From positions 1-64,000 of the forward strand of contig CAZZAO010000008.1 in assembly GCA_964652205.1 (NCBI GenBank): a stretch of DNA of 64,000 bases, read 5' to 3'. This DNA is from ZC4RG36 sp964652205. GTDB taxonomy: Bacteria > Chloroflexota > Anaerolineae > Aggregatilineales > Phototrophicaceae. Shown in pieces: positions 33,064-42,252 of this stretch; the first letter of the stretch is position 1; every line of letters starts with the position of its first letter. The position numbers and the translations under genes were made by a program. The notes beneath the pieces are model-generated. The model ran no database searches. It had not been told where the DNA came from and worked only from the letters and a program-made list of their open reading frames with translations.

Positions 33064-35919
33064 TTACTGCGCGGCGTCCGTGATGGTGAACGTGCTGCCC
33101 GCGCTGCGTCCGTAGACCTCAGGGAAGTAGAATTCCTGACCGGTCGCCGGAATGACGTTGAACGTCCCGGCCAGCCCCGCCCGCAGCGTGTAGACATATT
33201 CATACGTCCCGGCGGGCAGATAGGTGCTGAACAGCACGACCTTCTGATCGCGGAACTCGATATTGCTGAAGTACCACCAGCCCCAGCCCTGACTGAGCGG
33301 ATCCGACAGGTTCAGCTCCGGCTGCGTGCCGACCTGCTGGCTGGTCTTTAGATCGGGGTTGACCGCGTCAGTTCCGGCAGGGATCGGGTCTTCGATGACG
33401 ACGTAATGCAGATCGTTGGGCGCGATGACGGTCAGCCGTACCTGCACCAGATCGCCGACTTTGGCTGCCGTCACTGGCTGATCGCTGCCGCCGATAGTGT
33501 AGCGGCGCTCGACGATCAGGCCCCGGTCGAGCGGCTGCACCTGATCGACCGGCAGGTTGACGCGCAGGTGGGCGGTGTAGTAGAGGATGCCGCTACCCTC
33601 GCTGCGGCTGATGACCAGCTTATTGGCCTGATCCTTGAGCATGTCCGACACCTGCACCGTCAGCGCCTTCGACTCGGTCACGTTGGCCGAAGTCGCGCTG
33701 GCGTCTGCCGTCAGCGGCGCGCCGTTGAGGGATGCGGCGTAGGTGTAGTCAGGCTTCAGTTCGCCAGACGCAACCATCCAGTCGGTCAGGCTCATGACGG
33801 CCCAGGCGGTTTCCTGCGTCGTCTCCCAGGCGTCGGCCTTGCGCTCGACCATCAGATAGCGAACGATGTTCGGGATCAGGTCGCTGTCCGGCTTGAGCGT
33901 GACGAACGCTTCAAGCGCGATAGCGGTCGTGCGCATGTCGGTGTTCCAGTTCCAGTAGTCGGCCTGCGACTCGTTCCAGTGCGTGCCGGTCGCGCTGATC
34001 GCCGCCCCGTTCATCAGGTCGGAGAGCAGGACGTCGGAACGGCTGGTATCGTTCGGGTCGATCAGGTGGAAGGTCAGCGCCATGAAAGCGCGGGCGTAGT
34101 AGTCGAGCCGCTCACGGCTGGCGTAGAGCGTGGCCGTGCGCGAGGCATCCGGCGCGCCGGAACGAGCCAGCGCGTAGAGGACGAACGCCTGACGGTTCAG
34201 CCGCCAGACCGGCTGGTTCGCGCCGGGGGCGATGAACTGAGTCTTGAGGTAGTCCTGCGCCCGGTCAAGCGAATCGGCGCTGACGGCGAAGCCCTGTTTC
34301 TGCGCTTCGGCCAGGCCGATGAGGGCGTAGGCCGTCGTCAGCGGGTTGCTGTCGTCCTGAATGAACCAGCCCCAGCCGCCATCGACGTGCTGTTCGGCGT
34401 ACAGGCGTTGAAGCGCCTGATTGACGCTGGTATCGAGGTTCTGCCTGAGCGTCGGGTTGTCGAGGCCGAGGCCGCTCAGAGCGCGGTAGGTCATGACGTT
34501 GGGCAGGAAGCGGCTGACCGTCTGCTCGATGCACTGGTAGGGATAGTTTTGCAGGTAGTCGAGGCTCTCGATGGTCGAGGCGGCCAGCGACGGCTGGAGC
34601 CTGATGTCCAGCTCGCCATGCGTCACGTCGTAGCTGCGCGGCAGCGAGATCGCCTCGGTGACGTCGCCGCCCGCGCGGATCAGGCCGCCCGTGCCGACCG
34701 TTTCCGGCACTTCGTAGCGGTAGACCGGCAGCAGGCGGGCATCGCCCTGACCGAGCGGCGGCTTGCTGGCGTCGGTGTACGCGCCGTCATTGCCGTTAGC
34801 GTAGAAGGTGAAATCGACGTTCTCGACGTCGCTGATCGTCAGCTTCCAGTCGACGCGCTGGCGTCCCCCCGCCGGAATGGTCACGGTCTGGGTAGCGTCG
34901 CTCTGCATCGTCACGCCTGTGCCTTGCAGCGTCACTTCAACCTGCTGCTCGGCGTCGGTGTTGTTGTTGACGACCGCCGCGACCGAGGCGACGTCGCCGA
35001 CGACGAAGAAGCGCGGCGTCACAGGGCGGACGAGCAGCGGTTTGGTGCTGATGAGGTCGAGCGTGTTCTGGCCGACCAGCGTCAGGCCATCCTCGCCGCT
35101 GGTGACGGCGCGGGCATCAAGCCGCCAGGTCGTCAGGTTGTCCGGCAGCGTGACGCTGAAGGTTGTCTTGCCGTCGGCGCCGGTGGTGACGCTGGCGTTC
35201 CAGTAGGCGGTATCGACGAAGTTCTGACGGATGTCGAAGATGCCACCTTCGCCGAAGCCGCCGCCGCCGCCCTTGACGGTATCGAGCGTCGTCTGCGTCA
35301 GTTGGTCGGTGTTGATCGTCAGCGGCGTCGCCGTGCGGACGGCCAGCCCCTGCTCGCCGTAGTAGAAGTTGAGGATCGGCCCGCTGTTCGGGTCGGCGAT
35401 ACTCAGCGTCGCCAGATCGGTCAGGCCGACGCCGACTTCCGCCGTGACCGGATCGCCCTTATAGTTGGTGGTCGTCACGGTGTAGGTGACGGTGTCGCCG
35501 GGGCCAGCCTGCGCTTTGTCGGGCGTAAGCTGGACGGTGAGCTGCTTCTGCTCGTTATCGACGGCCAGTTGGACGAGGCCCATACGGAAGGCCGCGACCG
35601 GGTTGTTGGCGTCCACGCCCTTGACGATAATCACGCTGACGTAGACGTTTGGCGCGTCCTCAGCCGTGATCGGCAGATGATAGACGTAGGAATTGGTGTT
35701 GAGGGTGACGCGCTCGACCTTGAGAATTTCGCCGCGTTCGACCGTCACCAGCGCCTCGGCCTTGCCCTGGAACGGTGAGGCAATCAGGATCGTCGCCTCG
35801 TCACCGACCTTATAGGTATCCCTGTCAGCCACCAGATCAATCCGGTTGCTGTTCTGCTGCCGCCAGCTCACGTACTCATCGCTCGACACCCAGACGGTAT
35901 CCGAGGCGATGACCTGATT
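33064..35919 (-). CDS. alpha-2-macroglobulin family protein, C-terminal part (broken by assembly gap)
   Basis: This 951-codon piece enters from the N gap in frame as NQVIASDTVWVSSDEYVSW. It contains further MG domains, the bait-region flank, the A2M domain (WNASVTTGADGKTTFSVTLPDNLTTWRL), the thioester motif CIEQ in NYPYQCIEQTVSRFLPNV with the alpha-toroid around it (HVDGGWGWFIQDDSNP), and the receptor-binding-like C-terminus. Such proteins trap attacking proteases by a thioester released on cleavage and guard the envelope. The partner pbpC, often next to bacterial A2M genes, is not here. Confidence 0.88.
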   Translation of the reverse strand, partial: NQVIASDTVWVSSDEYVSWRQQNSNRIDLVADRDTYKVGDEATILIASPFQGKAEALVTVERGEILKVERVTLNTNSYVYHLPITAEDAPNVYVSVIIVKGVDANNPVAAFRMGLVQLAVDNEQKQLTVQLTPDKAQAGPGDTVTYTVTTTNYKGDPVTAEVGVGLTDLATLSIADPNSGPILNFYYGEQGLAVRTATPLTINTDQLTQTTLDTVKGGGGGFGEGGIFDIRQNFVDTAYWNASVTTGADGKTTFSVTLPDNLTTWRLDARAVTSGEDGLTLVGQNTLDLISTKPLLVRPVTPRFFVVGDVASVAAVVNNNTDAEQQVEVTLQGTGVTMQSDATQTVTIPAGGRQRVDWKLTISDVENVDFTFYANGNDGAYTDASKPPLGQGDARLLPVYRYEVPETVGTGGLIRAGGDVTEAISLPRSYDVTHGELDIRLQPSLAASTIESLDYLQNYPYQCIEQTVSRFLPNVMTYRALSGLGLDNPTLRQNLDTSVNQALQRLYAEQHVDGGWGWFIQDDSNPLTTAYALIGLAEAQKQGFAVSADSLDRAQDYLKTQFIAPGANQPVWRLNRQAFVLYALARSGAPDASRTATLYASRERLDYYARAFMALTFHLIDPNDTSRSDVLLSDLMNGAAISATGTHWNESQADYWNWNTDMRTTAIALEAFVTLKPDSDLIPNIVRYLMVERKADAWETTQETAWAVMSLTDWMVASGELKPDYTYAASLNGAPLTADASATSANVTESKALTVQVSDMLKDQANKLVISRSEGSGILYYTAHLRVNLPVDQVQPLDRGLIVERRYTIGGSDQPVTAAKVGDLVQVRLTVIAPNDLHYVVIEDPIPAGTDAVNPDLKTSQQVGTQPELNLSDPLSQGWGWWYFSNIEFRDQKVVLFSTYLPAGTYEYVYTLRAGLAGTFNVIPATGQEFYFPEVYGRSAGSTFTITDAAQ

Positions 35920-35929
35920 NNNNNNNNNN
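35920..35929. other. assembly gap (10 N)
   Basis: Ten N characters inside the alpha-2-macroglobulin gene. Both flanks end exactly on codon boundaries of the same protein (SRDSK on one side, NQVIAS on the other). Related proteins usually read DSKGNQV here, so the real gap may be only a codon or so and the run of ten a placeholder. Confidence 0.95.
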
Positions 35930-38900
35930 CTTCGAGTCGCGGCTCGACGCGCTGATCTTGAAGATGCCGCCGTTGGGGGGCGTGAAGCTGAAGCTGGCCT
36001 TGCCGCTGGCGTCGGTGGTGACGCTGCTGGTCGTCACCGGCACATTCTCGACCTGCCATGTCCAGGTGCTGCGCCCGTTCTCATCCTGTTCCTGCACGTT
36101 CGACCAGCGCCGCTCGACGACGGTGATATCGACCGGCTGGTTAGCGACGGCCTGGCTGTCCCAATCGACCGTGATGAGGTTGACCTTCATCGCCTGTTTG
36201 GCCGTGCCAACATACTCATCCGGCGCGACGCCGACGTAGAGCAGGCCCTTATGCACCGTGACATCGCTGCGCCCGGAGACGGCCTGACCGCTCTCGTCGG
36301 TCACGGTCGCTTCGACTGTCCAGGTCTGGCTCTGGGTGGCATCCTTGAGGTCAGCGGGGATCGAGATCAGATACTGGCCGCTGGCGTCGGTCGTGCCGCT
36401 GCCGCTGGCGACTTCCTCGCCCACGCCGCCGGAGTACGCGCCGGGGCCAGCGTCATAGTCGAAGTCCTGGAAGCTGTAGCTGCCCTGCCCGGTGTAGTTG
36501 AAGTAGTAGGGCTGATTGGTGACGTGGTACTCAACGCTGGCGTTAGAGACATTGCCGCCGAAGAAGTATTTGCTGTCCATCAGCGCCTTGATCGTGTCGC
36601 CCTGAACGACCGCGTCCTGATCGGGCGTGACTGTGACCTGAAATTCCGGCGCGCGGTATTCGGCCACGTCGAAGCCGAGCGTGCCGCTGTCGGTGTAGTA
36701 GTAGGACTGGTCATCAGCCTGTCCGGGCTGCCGCGCGATGACGCGGTAGTAACCGAGCGAAGCGTCCGCGCTGATGTCGAACTGACCGCTGAAGGTGCCG
36801 AATGGCGTCAGCGGCAGTTCTTCGCGGTAAACCTCGTCGCCGTTCTCATTCTGGATGCTGACGTCAATCGTCTTGAACGGCGGCGGCGTGTAGGTGACGT
36901 CGTTGCGCTCGCGGGCCACGCCGCGGAAGTAAACCGGCTGGCCGGGGCGATAGATCGGGCGGTCGCTGTAGAGGTAGATGCGGTACTGCTGCGGCGTCGA
37001 GTCGAAGTTCTGGTTGAATGAGTACGGCTCGATGCCGTTCGACCAGTCCGCCGAGGTGATGCCGAACTGCGAGTCTGACTGCAAGACGGCAACGCGCGGC
37101 GCGTAGAGGTCGCTGGCGCGCGGCGTCTTAATCGTCACCAGACCATCGGTGTCAGTCGTGCCGCTGCCGAGCGCTTCAAAGCTGTCGCCATAGATCGTAA
37201 CCGGCGCGTTCGCCACCGGCTCGCCGCTGCTGACGTCGGTCGCCCAGACCAGCACGCTGTCGATACTCAGTTTCATCGTCAGGTTGGCTGTGCCGACGAC
37301 CATAAAATGCTGCTGAGGAGGCGAGAAACCATACTGCGGCGACGAGACATCCAGCGCGTAGATGCCGGGGGCCAGCGGGTGCGCGGGTTCCTCGGTCGCT
37401 TCAGGCGCGCTGGTCGATTCCGGCACGGCGGTCGCCTCGGCGGTCACGTCAACTTCGGTTTCAACCGCCGCTGACTTGAGGCCGATGTAGTATTCAGTCG
37501 AGTCGCCTTCAGCCACCCACGCCGACTGGCCGCCGCGAAGCTGCACCTGCCACCAGACCAGCCCACTGGCACAGACCGGCCCGCCGATAATCGGCAGAGC
37601 GTAGTCCTTGTACAGCCGGGCAATGATCGCGCCATCGGGCGCGCTTTCGCGGGCGCGGAGCGCGTCACTCGACAGGACGATAGCGCTGTCGCCGACCGTC
37701 AGCCGCGAGGCAGGCGCGCCGGGACAGGCAGCGTTAGCGCCGACCTGCGCGCCGACGTCGAGCAGCTCATAGCGCGACTGATTCAGGCCGGTCTTCGAGG
37801 TGTCAATCGACCAGCTTCGCAGGTGGTCGCTCGACGCAGGCTGATAGTTGTTGAGGTCGTCGTACTGGTTGCCGTCAGTCAGGATATGACCGAAGGTGTC
37901 GAGCGGGACGCCATAAAGCTGGAGATCGAGCCGGTCAACATTGCGGTGCGTCAGGAAGAGCTGCGTCTGATCGTTGTGGGCGTTATAGAAGCCGATCTGC
38001 CCCGGCGTCTGGAGCATGATGTCCGGCGCGTAGGGGGCGGTACTGAACCTGACGACCGTCGGCGTGTCGATGGTATTGCCGTAGACATCCTTCATCCCGG
38101 CGGCAATCGTCACCGTATAATCGGCGCTCGGCTCGACCGGAAAAGAGACGTTGAGGCTGTCGTTGTAGTCACTGTAGTAGTAGTCGGGGTCACGCCACGG
38201 CTTCGGCTCGATAGTGAGCTTATCCTGAAGCGTGCCTCGATCCATCGGCGAGGCAAACTGAATCGTGAAACTGGTCTGCGGATCGACGTCGGTCTGACCA
38301 TCGAACGGATCGGTGCTGAGGATCGCCGGCGCGGGGACGGTTGTGAAGCGGAAGGTCGTCTGCCCGGTCAGCTTCGCGCCGCCAACCAGCGCCGAGGCCG
38401 TCTCAGGATCGACCGAAACTTCGTAGTCCATGTCGAGGGCGAGGTTGACATCCGGCTGATAGGTGAAAGCCGTCCCGTCGTCGCTCCAGGTGAACTTGCC
38501 GTCCACCTGCCGACCACGCTCTTTCGTCGGGCGGAAAATGAAGCTTTTCTCGACGCTGGCCTGATCCATTGGCTGATTGAAGGTCAGGCCGACGCTCTGT
38601 TCGAGCGGGATGTCGGTCGCGGTATCCTGGGGCGCAGTTTTGATGACGGCGGGGGGCAGCGTCGAGAACGACCACGAGTAGTCGTCAGGCAGGGTCGCGC
38701 CATCGACGGCTTTCAGCCCGGCGTTGACGGTGACGGTGTATTTCGTCCCGCCCGCCAGCGCTGGATCGGGATGGAAAACGTAGATCGAGGTATTGAGCCA
38801 TTCGCCGTGACCTTTGACGTCAGGCGAAAACGTCAGCGGCTGCGGCAGCGTCGAGGCGTCTTCGGCCACGCCGAGCGGCACGACCGGACGGTTGAAGATG

Positions 38901-39370
38901 ACGGTGATGACCGATTTCGTTTCATCGCCTTCGCTGTTGGGCGCAGGCAGCACCTGCGAGACCGCCAGCGCGCCGGTCGTGTTGAGCGTCAGCGTGAAGT
39001 CGTCGGCCAGCGTGCTGCCGTCGGTTGCGCGCGCGCTCGCCGGAAGGGTGACAATATAGGTCGTGTCAGTCTGATAGGCCGCTGACGGCGTAAACGTCAG
39101 CCGGGCATTGGCGCTATCGCAGGCGAAGCTGCCGTCAGTCTTCGGCGTGATCGTGGCCGCGCTTTCAAGCGTGGCGCAGTCAACCGCGCGGTCGAAGTAA
39201 ATCACAATCGGGCTGTTGAGGCCGAGTTCTTCACCCGGCTCCGGGCTGCTCTCGACCACCTGAAGCGCAGACGCGGGCTGCGCCGCTTCCGGCGTCGCCT
39301 GCTGCGCGGACAGGCCGGACACGCTCAAAAGCGTGAGCGCGGCCAAAAGGATTCCAAAGAAACGGCGCAT
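35930..39370 (-). CDS. alpha-2-macroglobulin family protein, N-terminal part (broken by assembly gap)
   Basis: This 1147-codon piece starts at MRRFFGILLAALTLLSVSG, a signal peptide, with AGGGAGAG upstream; the frame is open 74 codons further but without signal features. It holds about four Ig-like Big_5 domains (for example PEPGEELGLNSPIVIYFDRA and DPFDGQTDVDPQTSFTIQF), then an SH3-like insert (about 630-720, ALRARESAPDGAIIARLYKD to SAWVAEGD), an Ala/Glu/Thr linker, and macroglobulin domains MG1-MG3 (IYRPGQPVYFRGVARERND). The gap separates it from the thioester half at 33064-35919. Together they would form one protein of about 2100 residues. Confidence 0.85.
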
Positions 39371-39552
39371 AGAGGCACTCTCCCTGGTTGGCAAGGGTTC
39401 TGATTCCATTATAAGGCCGATGTCATCAGGCAAAAGGCGGACGACCGCCGCTTCCCATACGGCACATCCCCGGAGAGACGCTGCCAGCCTCAAAAACGTT
39501 CCAGCGTGCGCGATGAGAGGGGTAAAGATCAGGACAAATGTCAGGTCGGGGC

Positions 39553-39582
39553 TGTGGCAGCAGGCAGATACCTGCTGCCACA
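39553..39582. terminator. hairpin between the binding-protein and alpha-2-macroglobulin genes
   Basis: A 12-base perfect stem (TGTGGCAGCAGG and complement) with a 6-base loop, 31 bases after the substrate-binding protein stop on the minus strand. No T-tract follows, so termination is uncertain. Confidence 0.4.
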
Positions 39583-39612
39583 TTCTGTTCAACAGCGCAG
39601 TTCAGAGGCCTG

Positions 39613-40683
39613 TCAGGGGGTGGCTTCGGGCGTCAGGGCGACTTGAGCCGCAGTCGTGGCTTCAGGGCTGGCGAAAATGGCCCTGAGCTGCGGGACGATA
39701 TGCTCAAGCGCGTAAGGGATGCTGAGGACGGTGCTGAACTGAAGCGCGTCATCATAGTCCGCAGCGGCATAGATCACGCGCCCTTCCTTCACAGCCTTAA
39801 GCTGGCCGAACAGCGGGTCAGCCTGAATCGCTGCCTGACCGCCTTCCGTGAATTGCAGGCCGACGAAGACGATCAGATCGCGGTCGAGTAAATCCAACCG
39901 CTCGCTGCTCACGTTGGCATAGAACGCTTCCCCGGCGATCTGCGTCAGTTCGTCAGGAATCATGAAGCCGAGGTCAGTGAAGAAACGCGCGCGGGAGTCC
40001 TGCGCCGTAAAGAAGCCGTAAGAACCGGCAAAGTTATAAGCGACGGCAATGGATTTACCGGCAAACTGCGGGTTTTCGGCACGCGCCGCTTCCATCTGTG
40101 CCTCGACCTGATCGACCAGCGCCTGCGCCTCATCACGCTTGCCGAGAGCCGTCCCGATCTCGACAGTCGCCTGCTGCCACGGCATCCCGAAGTCGATGTA
40201 GTCCGCCGTCTGCGCAAGGGTCGGCGCGATGGCTGAAAGCTGGTCGTATTCCTCGCTGCTGATACCGGAGTAGACTGCCACGATCAAATCTGGCCTGAGC
40301 GCGAGAATCGCTTCATAGTTCAGGCTGCCGAAGGTCATATTGAGCACTTCGGGCGCGTCACCGGTGACTCGATCAGCAGCCCACGGGAAAATGGCATCCT
40401 GCGCGTCGCCAAACCAGTAGCGCACCGCGAGCGGCGTGACGCCAAGCGCGAGCAGCACATCCTGATCGGTATAGCCAATTGAGACGACACGCTGTGGCGC
40501 TCTGGCGAGGGTCGTGCTGCCGAATTTATGTTCAATCGTCACCGGAAAGGCGGCGGTCGGCGTGACCGCTTCCGACGTGGCATCCTGCGCGCTCGACGGC
40601 GCGATCAGGACGAACAGCAGGCCGACCAGCGCGACCAGCGCCAGCGCCTTCGGCGATAAATTTCCCGCTCTAAAATCAACCAT
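39613..40683 (-). CDS. ABC transporter substrate-binding protein, siderophore/heme type
   Basis: A 356-residue periplasmic-binding-protein-2 (FepB/BtuF-like) protein with a signal peptide (ALALVALVGLLFVLIAPSSAQ). Features are PQRVVSIGYTDQDVLLALG near the N-terminus, the lobe pattern LNYEAILALRPDLIVAVYSG, a long linking helix and YDDALQFSTVLSIPYALEHI at the end. Such proteins capture ferric siderophores, heme or cobalamin outside the membrane. No permease or ATPase gene lies beside it, so it is an orphan that must share a transporter encoded elsewhere. Ligand unknown. Confidence 0.83.
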   Translation of the reverse strand: MVDFRAGNLSPKALALVALVGLLFVLIAPSSAQDATSEAVTPTAAFPVTIEHKFGSTTLARAPQRVVSIGYTDQDVLLALGVTPLAVRYWFGDAQDAIFPWAADRVTGDAPEVLNMTFGSLNYEAILALRPDLIVAVYSGISSEEYDQLSAIAPTLAQTADYIDFGMPWQQATVEIGTALGKRDEAQALVDQVEAQMEAARAENPQFAGKSIAVAYNFAGSYGFFTAQDSRARFFTDLGFMIPDELTQIAGEAFYANVSSERLDLLDRDLIVFVGLQFTEGGQAAIQADPLFGQLKAVKEGRVIYAAADYDDALQFSTVLSIPYALEHIVPQLRAIFASPEATTAAQVALTPEATP

Positions 40684-40882
40684 CGTGAGGACATCCCTTC
40701 ACAGATCAGCAAAGTACCTGCCGGGATGGTAAGCGGAAGCAGGGTCAGAATTCTACAGGGGCGTTTAATACGCAGTTACTGCCGTCGTGGACATGAAGCG
40801 TACCCTGAACAAATCCTGATTTGAGGATTCAGGAACAGAGGAAATAACGCCGTTATGGCAGCGCGAAAGGCCGGTTAAATTT

Positions 40883-41515
40883 CTAGATCAGCGGCACGTA
40901 GGTAAAGGGCAGATTAAGCGCCTTAACGGCGATCAGCCACTCGAAGGCCAGCACCTCGCGGACGCTGGTGTAGACGTACTGACCGGGGCGCAGGTACGAC
41001 TCATCGACCGGGCTGGTGAACGAGTCGACGCCCGCGCTCGAAAAAATCCACTGCGCGCGGAGCAGATGATAGGCGTCGCTGACGACGATGGCTGTCTGCC
41101 AGCCGCGCGCCTTCATGATGGCGTCGGCGTAGCTGGCGTTCTCCAGCGTGCTGCGGCTGCGCGCTTCGAGGACAATCGCCGAGTCGGGAACGCCGCGCTG
41201 GAGCAGAATATCGCGGCAGGTCTGCGCCTCGCTGACGGTGGCATAACCGGGCAGGCCGCCGGTACAGAGGACACTGGGAGCCAGCCCCTGCTGCCACAGG
41301 TCGGCGGCGCGATTGGTGCGGACGCGCTGGGCGGCGCTCGGCGTGTTGTTGCGGTTAACTCCCGCGCCGAGGACGATAATCACGTCCGACGGGCGGGCGT
41401 GGTCGATACCGCCGTAGACCTGAATGACCACGCCGAGCGCGAGTGACGCCACCAACCAGAGCGCTATCAGGCTCAGAAGCGCGCGCTTAATCGGCAGTTC
41501 AGGCAGACGCGCCAT
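40883..41515 (-). CDS. YdcF/SanA-like (DUF218) membrane protein
   Basis: A 210-residue protein with an N-terminal signal anchor (ALLSLIALWLVASLALGVVI) and a DUF218 domain: DVIIVLGAGVN, the RTNRAADLW and CTGGLPGYATVSEAQTC stretches, EARSRSTLENASYA and VVSDAYHLLRA. The fold is a Rossmann-like domain thought to act in envelope integrity or cell-wall metabolism; some relatives affect vancomycin sensitivity. Only 3 bases separate it from the stop of the GvpU-like gene upstream, so they form an operon. Confidence 0.85.
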   Translation of the reverse strand: MARLPELPIKRALLSLIALWLVASLALGVVIQVYGGIDHARPSDVIIVLGAGVNRNNTPSAAQRVRTNRAADLWQQGLAPSVLCTGGLPGYATVSEAQTCRDILLQRGVPDSAIVLEARSRSTLENASYADAIMKARGWQTAIVVSDAYHLLRAQWIFSSAGVDSFTSPVDESYLRPGQYVYTSVREVLAFEWLIAVKALNLPFTYVPLI

Positions 41516-41518
41516 CGG

Positions 41519-42076
41519 CTAGTGGCGGATGCCGGTATCGGGAATGTCGGAGAGGCCGGGCAGGTCGTCGGGGCCGATCAGGTTCATGCGCCCGATCATC
41601 CAGCCGTCAATCGAGGTCAGCTTGATGCGCATGATCGGCAGCGGGCTGTCAATGAAACTGAGCGCCGCGCCCGGATAGACGATGACCGGGTCTTTGAGGT
41701 GCAGGTGGCGAATACTGCCGACGTCGAAGCGGTCGCCGCGTTTCGGGGCGGGCGCGTCGTCGGTTTCATGATCGCCGGGATAAGTGTCCTCGTACTGGGC
41801 CTCGAAGCGCAGCGCTTCCTCGAAGTATTTGAGGTCTTCGGCGGTCGGCGTAATGACGCCGTTGCTGGTCGTCTCTTTGAACAGGCCATCCATCTCGTCA
41901 AGGTATTCCGACTCGCTGACCAGACCGCCGGTAATCAGCGTGCCGTGAATCAGCAGCGTAACGCCAACCTGCGCGTCCATCTTGTTCGCCAGCATCGAAA
42001 CCAGCGTGGTCAGTAAAAAGTCCGGCTCGCGCCAGAAGTTATCGTCGTCGAAGTATTCGTCGGGGTCGAAACTCAT
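41519..42076 (-). CDS. hypothetical protein, resembles GvpU-type gas vesicle accessory proteins
   Basis: A 185-residue acidic cytoplasmic protein. The stretch LTTLVSMLANKMDAQVGVTL through LLIHGTLITGGLVSESEYLD resembles the core of GvpU (a short beta domain that senses crowding in gas-vesicle bacteria). A second beta-rich part follows (VGSIRHLHLKDPVIVYPGAA). No other gvp gene is present, so gas vesicles are not implied; the resemblance could be a general fold. The start is ATG 42076, with a TTG alternative at 42082. It is followed closely by the YdcF-like gene. Confidence 0.5.
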   Translation of the reverse strand: MSFDPDEYFDDDNFWREPDFLLTTLVSMLANKMDAQVGVTLLIHGTLITGGLVSESEYLDEMDGLFKETTSNGVITPTAEDLKYFEEALRFEAQYEDTYPGDHETDDAPAPKRGDRFDVGSIRHLHLKDPVIVYPGAALSFIDSPLPIMRIKLTSIDGWMIGRMNLIGPDDLPGLSDIPDTGIRH

Positions 42077-42177
42077 AGGCAAAGACGCGCGGCTGCGCCT
42101 GTCTCCTTTCAGGGTGGTGCGGAAGGCTGATTATACCGCCGCGCGTTCCAGAATGAAGATCGAGCCTCAAAAATGAA

Positions 42178-42203
42178 AGCGCCCGTCACAGAGGACGGGC
42201 GCT
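42178..42203 (-). terminator. Rho-independent terminator of the ribonucleotide reductase gene
   Basis: A 10-base stem (AGCGCCCGTC and complement) with a 6-base loop; on the minus strand it is followed by TTTCATTTTT. Confidence 0.8.
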
Positions 42204-42252
42204 CAAGGGCTGCGTTTGTGCCGCGACAGCGAAACGCGAGGGCAGCGCTAAG

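Noticed and set aside
33406..35778. Very long plus-strand frame (790 codons) opposite the alpha-2-macroglobulin gene
   Set aside because: It is the antisense shadow of a GC-rich gene whose minus-strand product has clear A2M motifs including the thioester site.
33064..39370. Frameshifted alpha-2-macroglobulin pseudogene
   Set aside because: The frame change is an artefact of the 10-N placeholder; both sides end exactly in codon phase with matching protein sequence.
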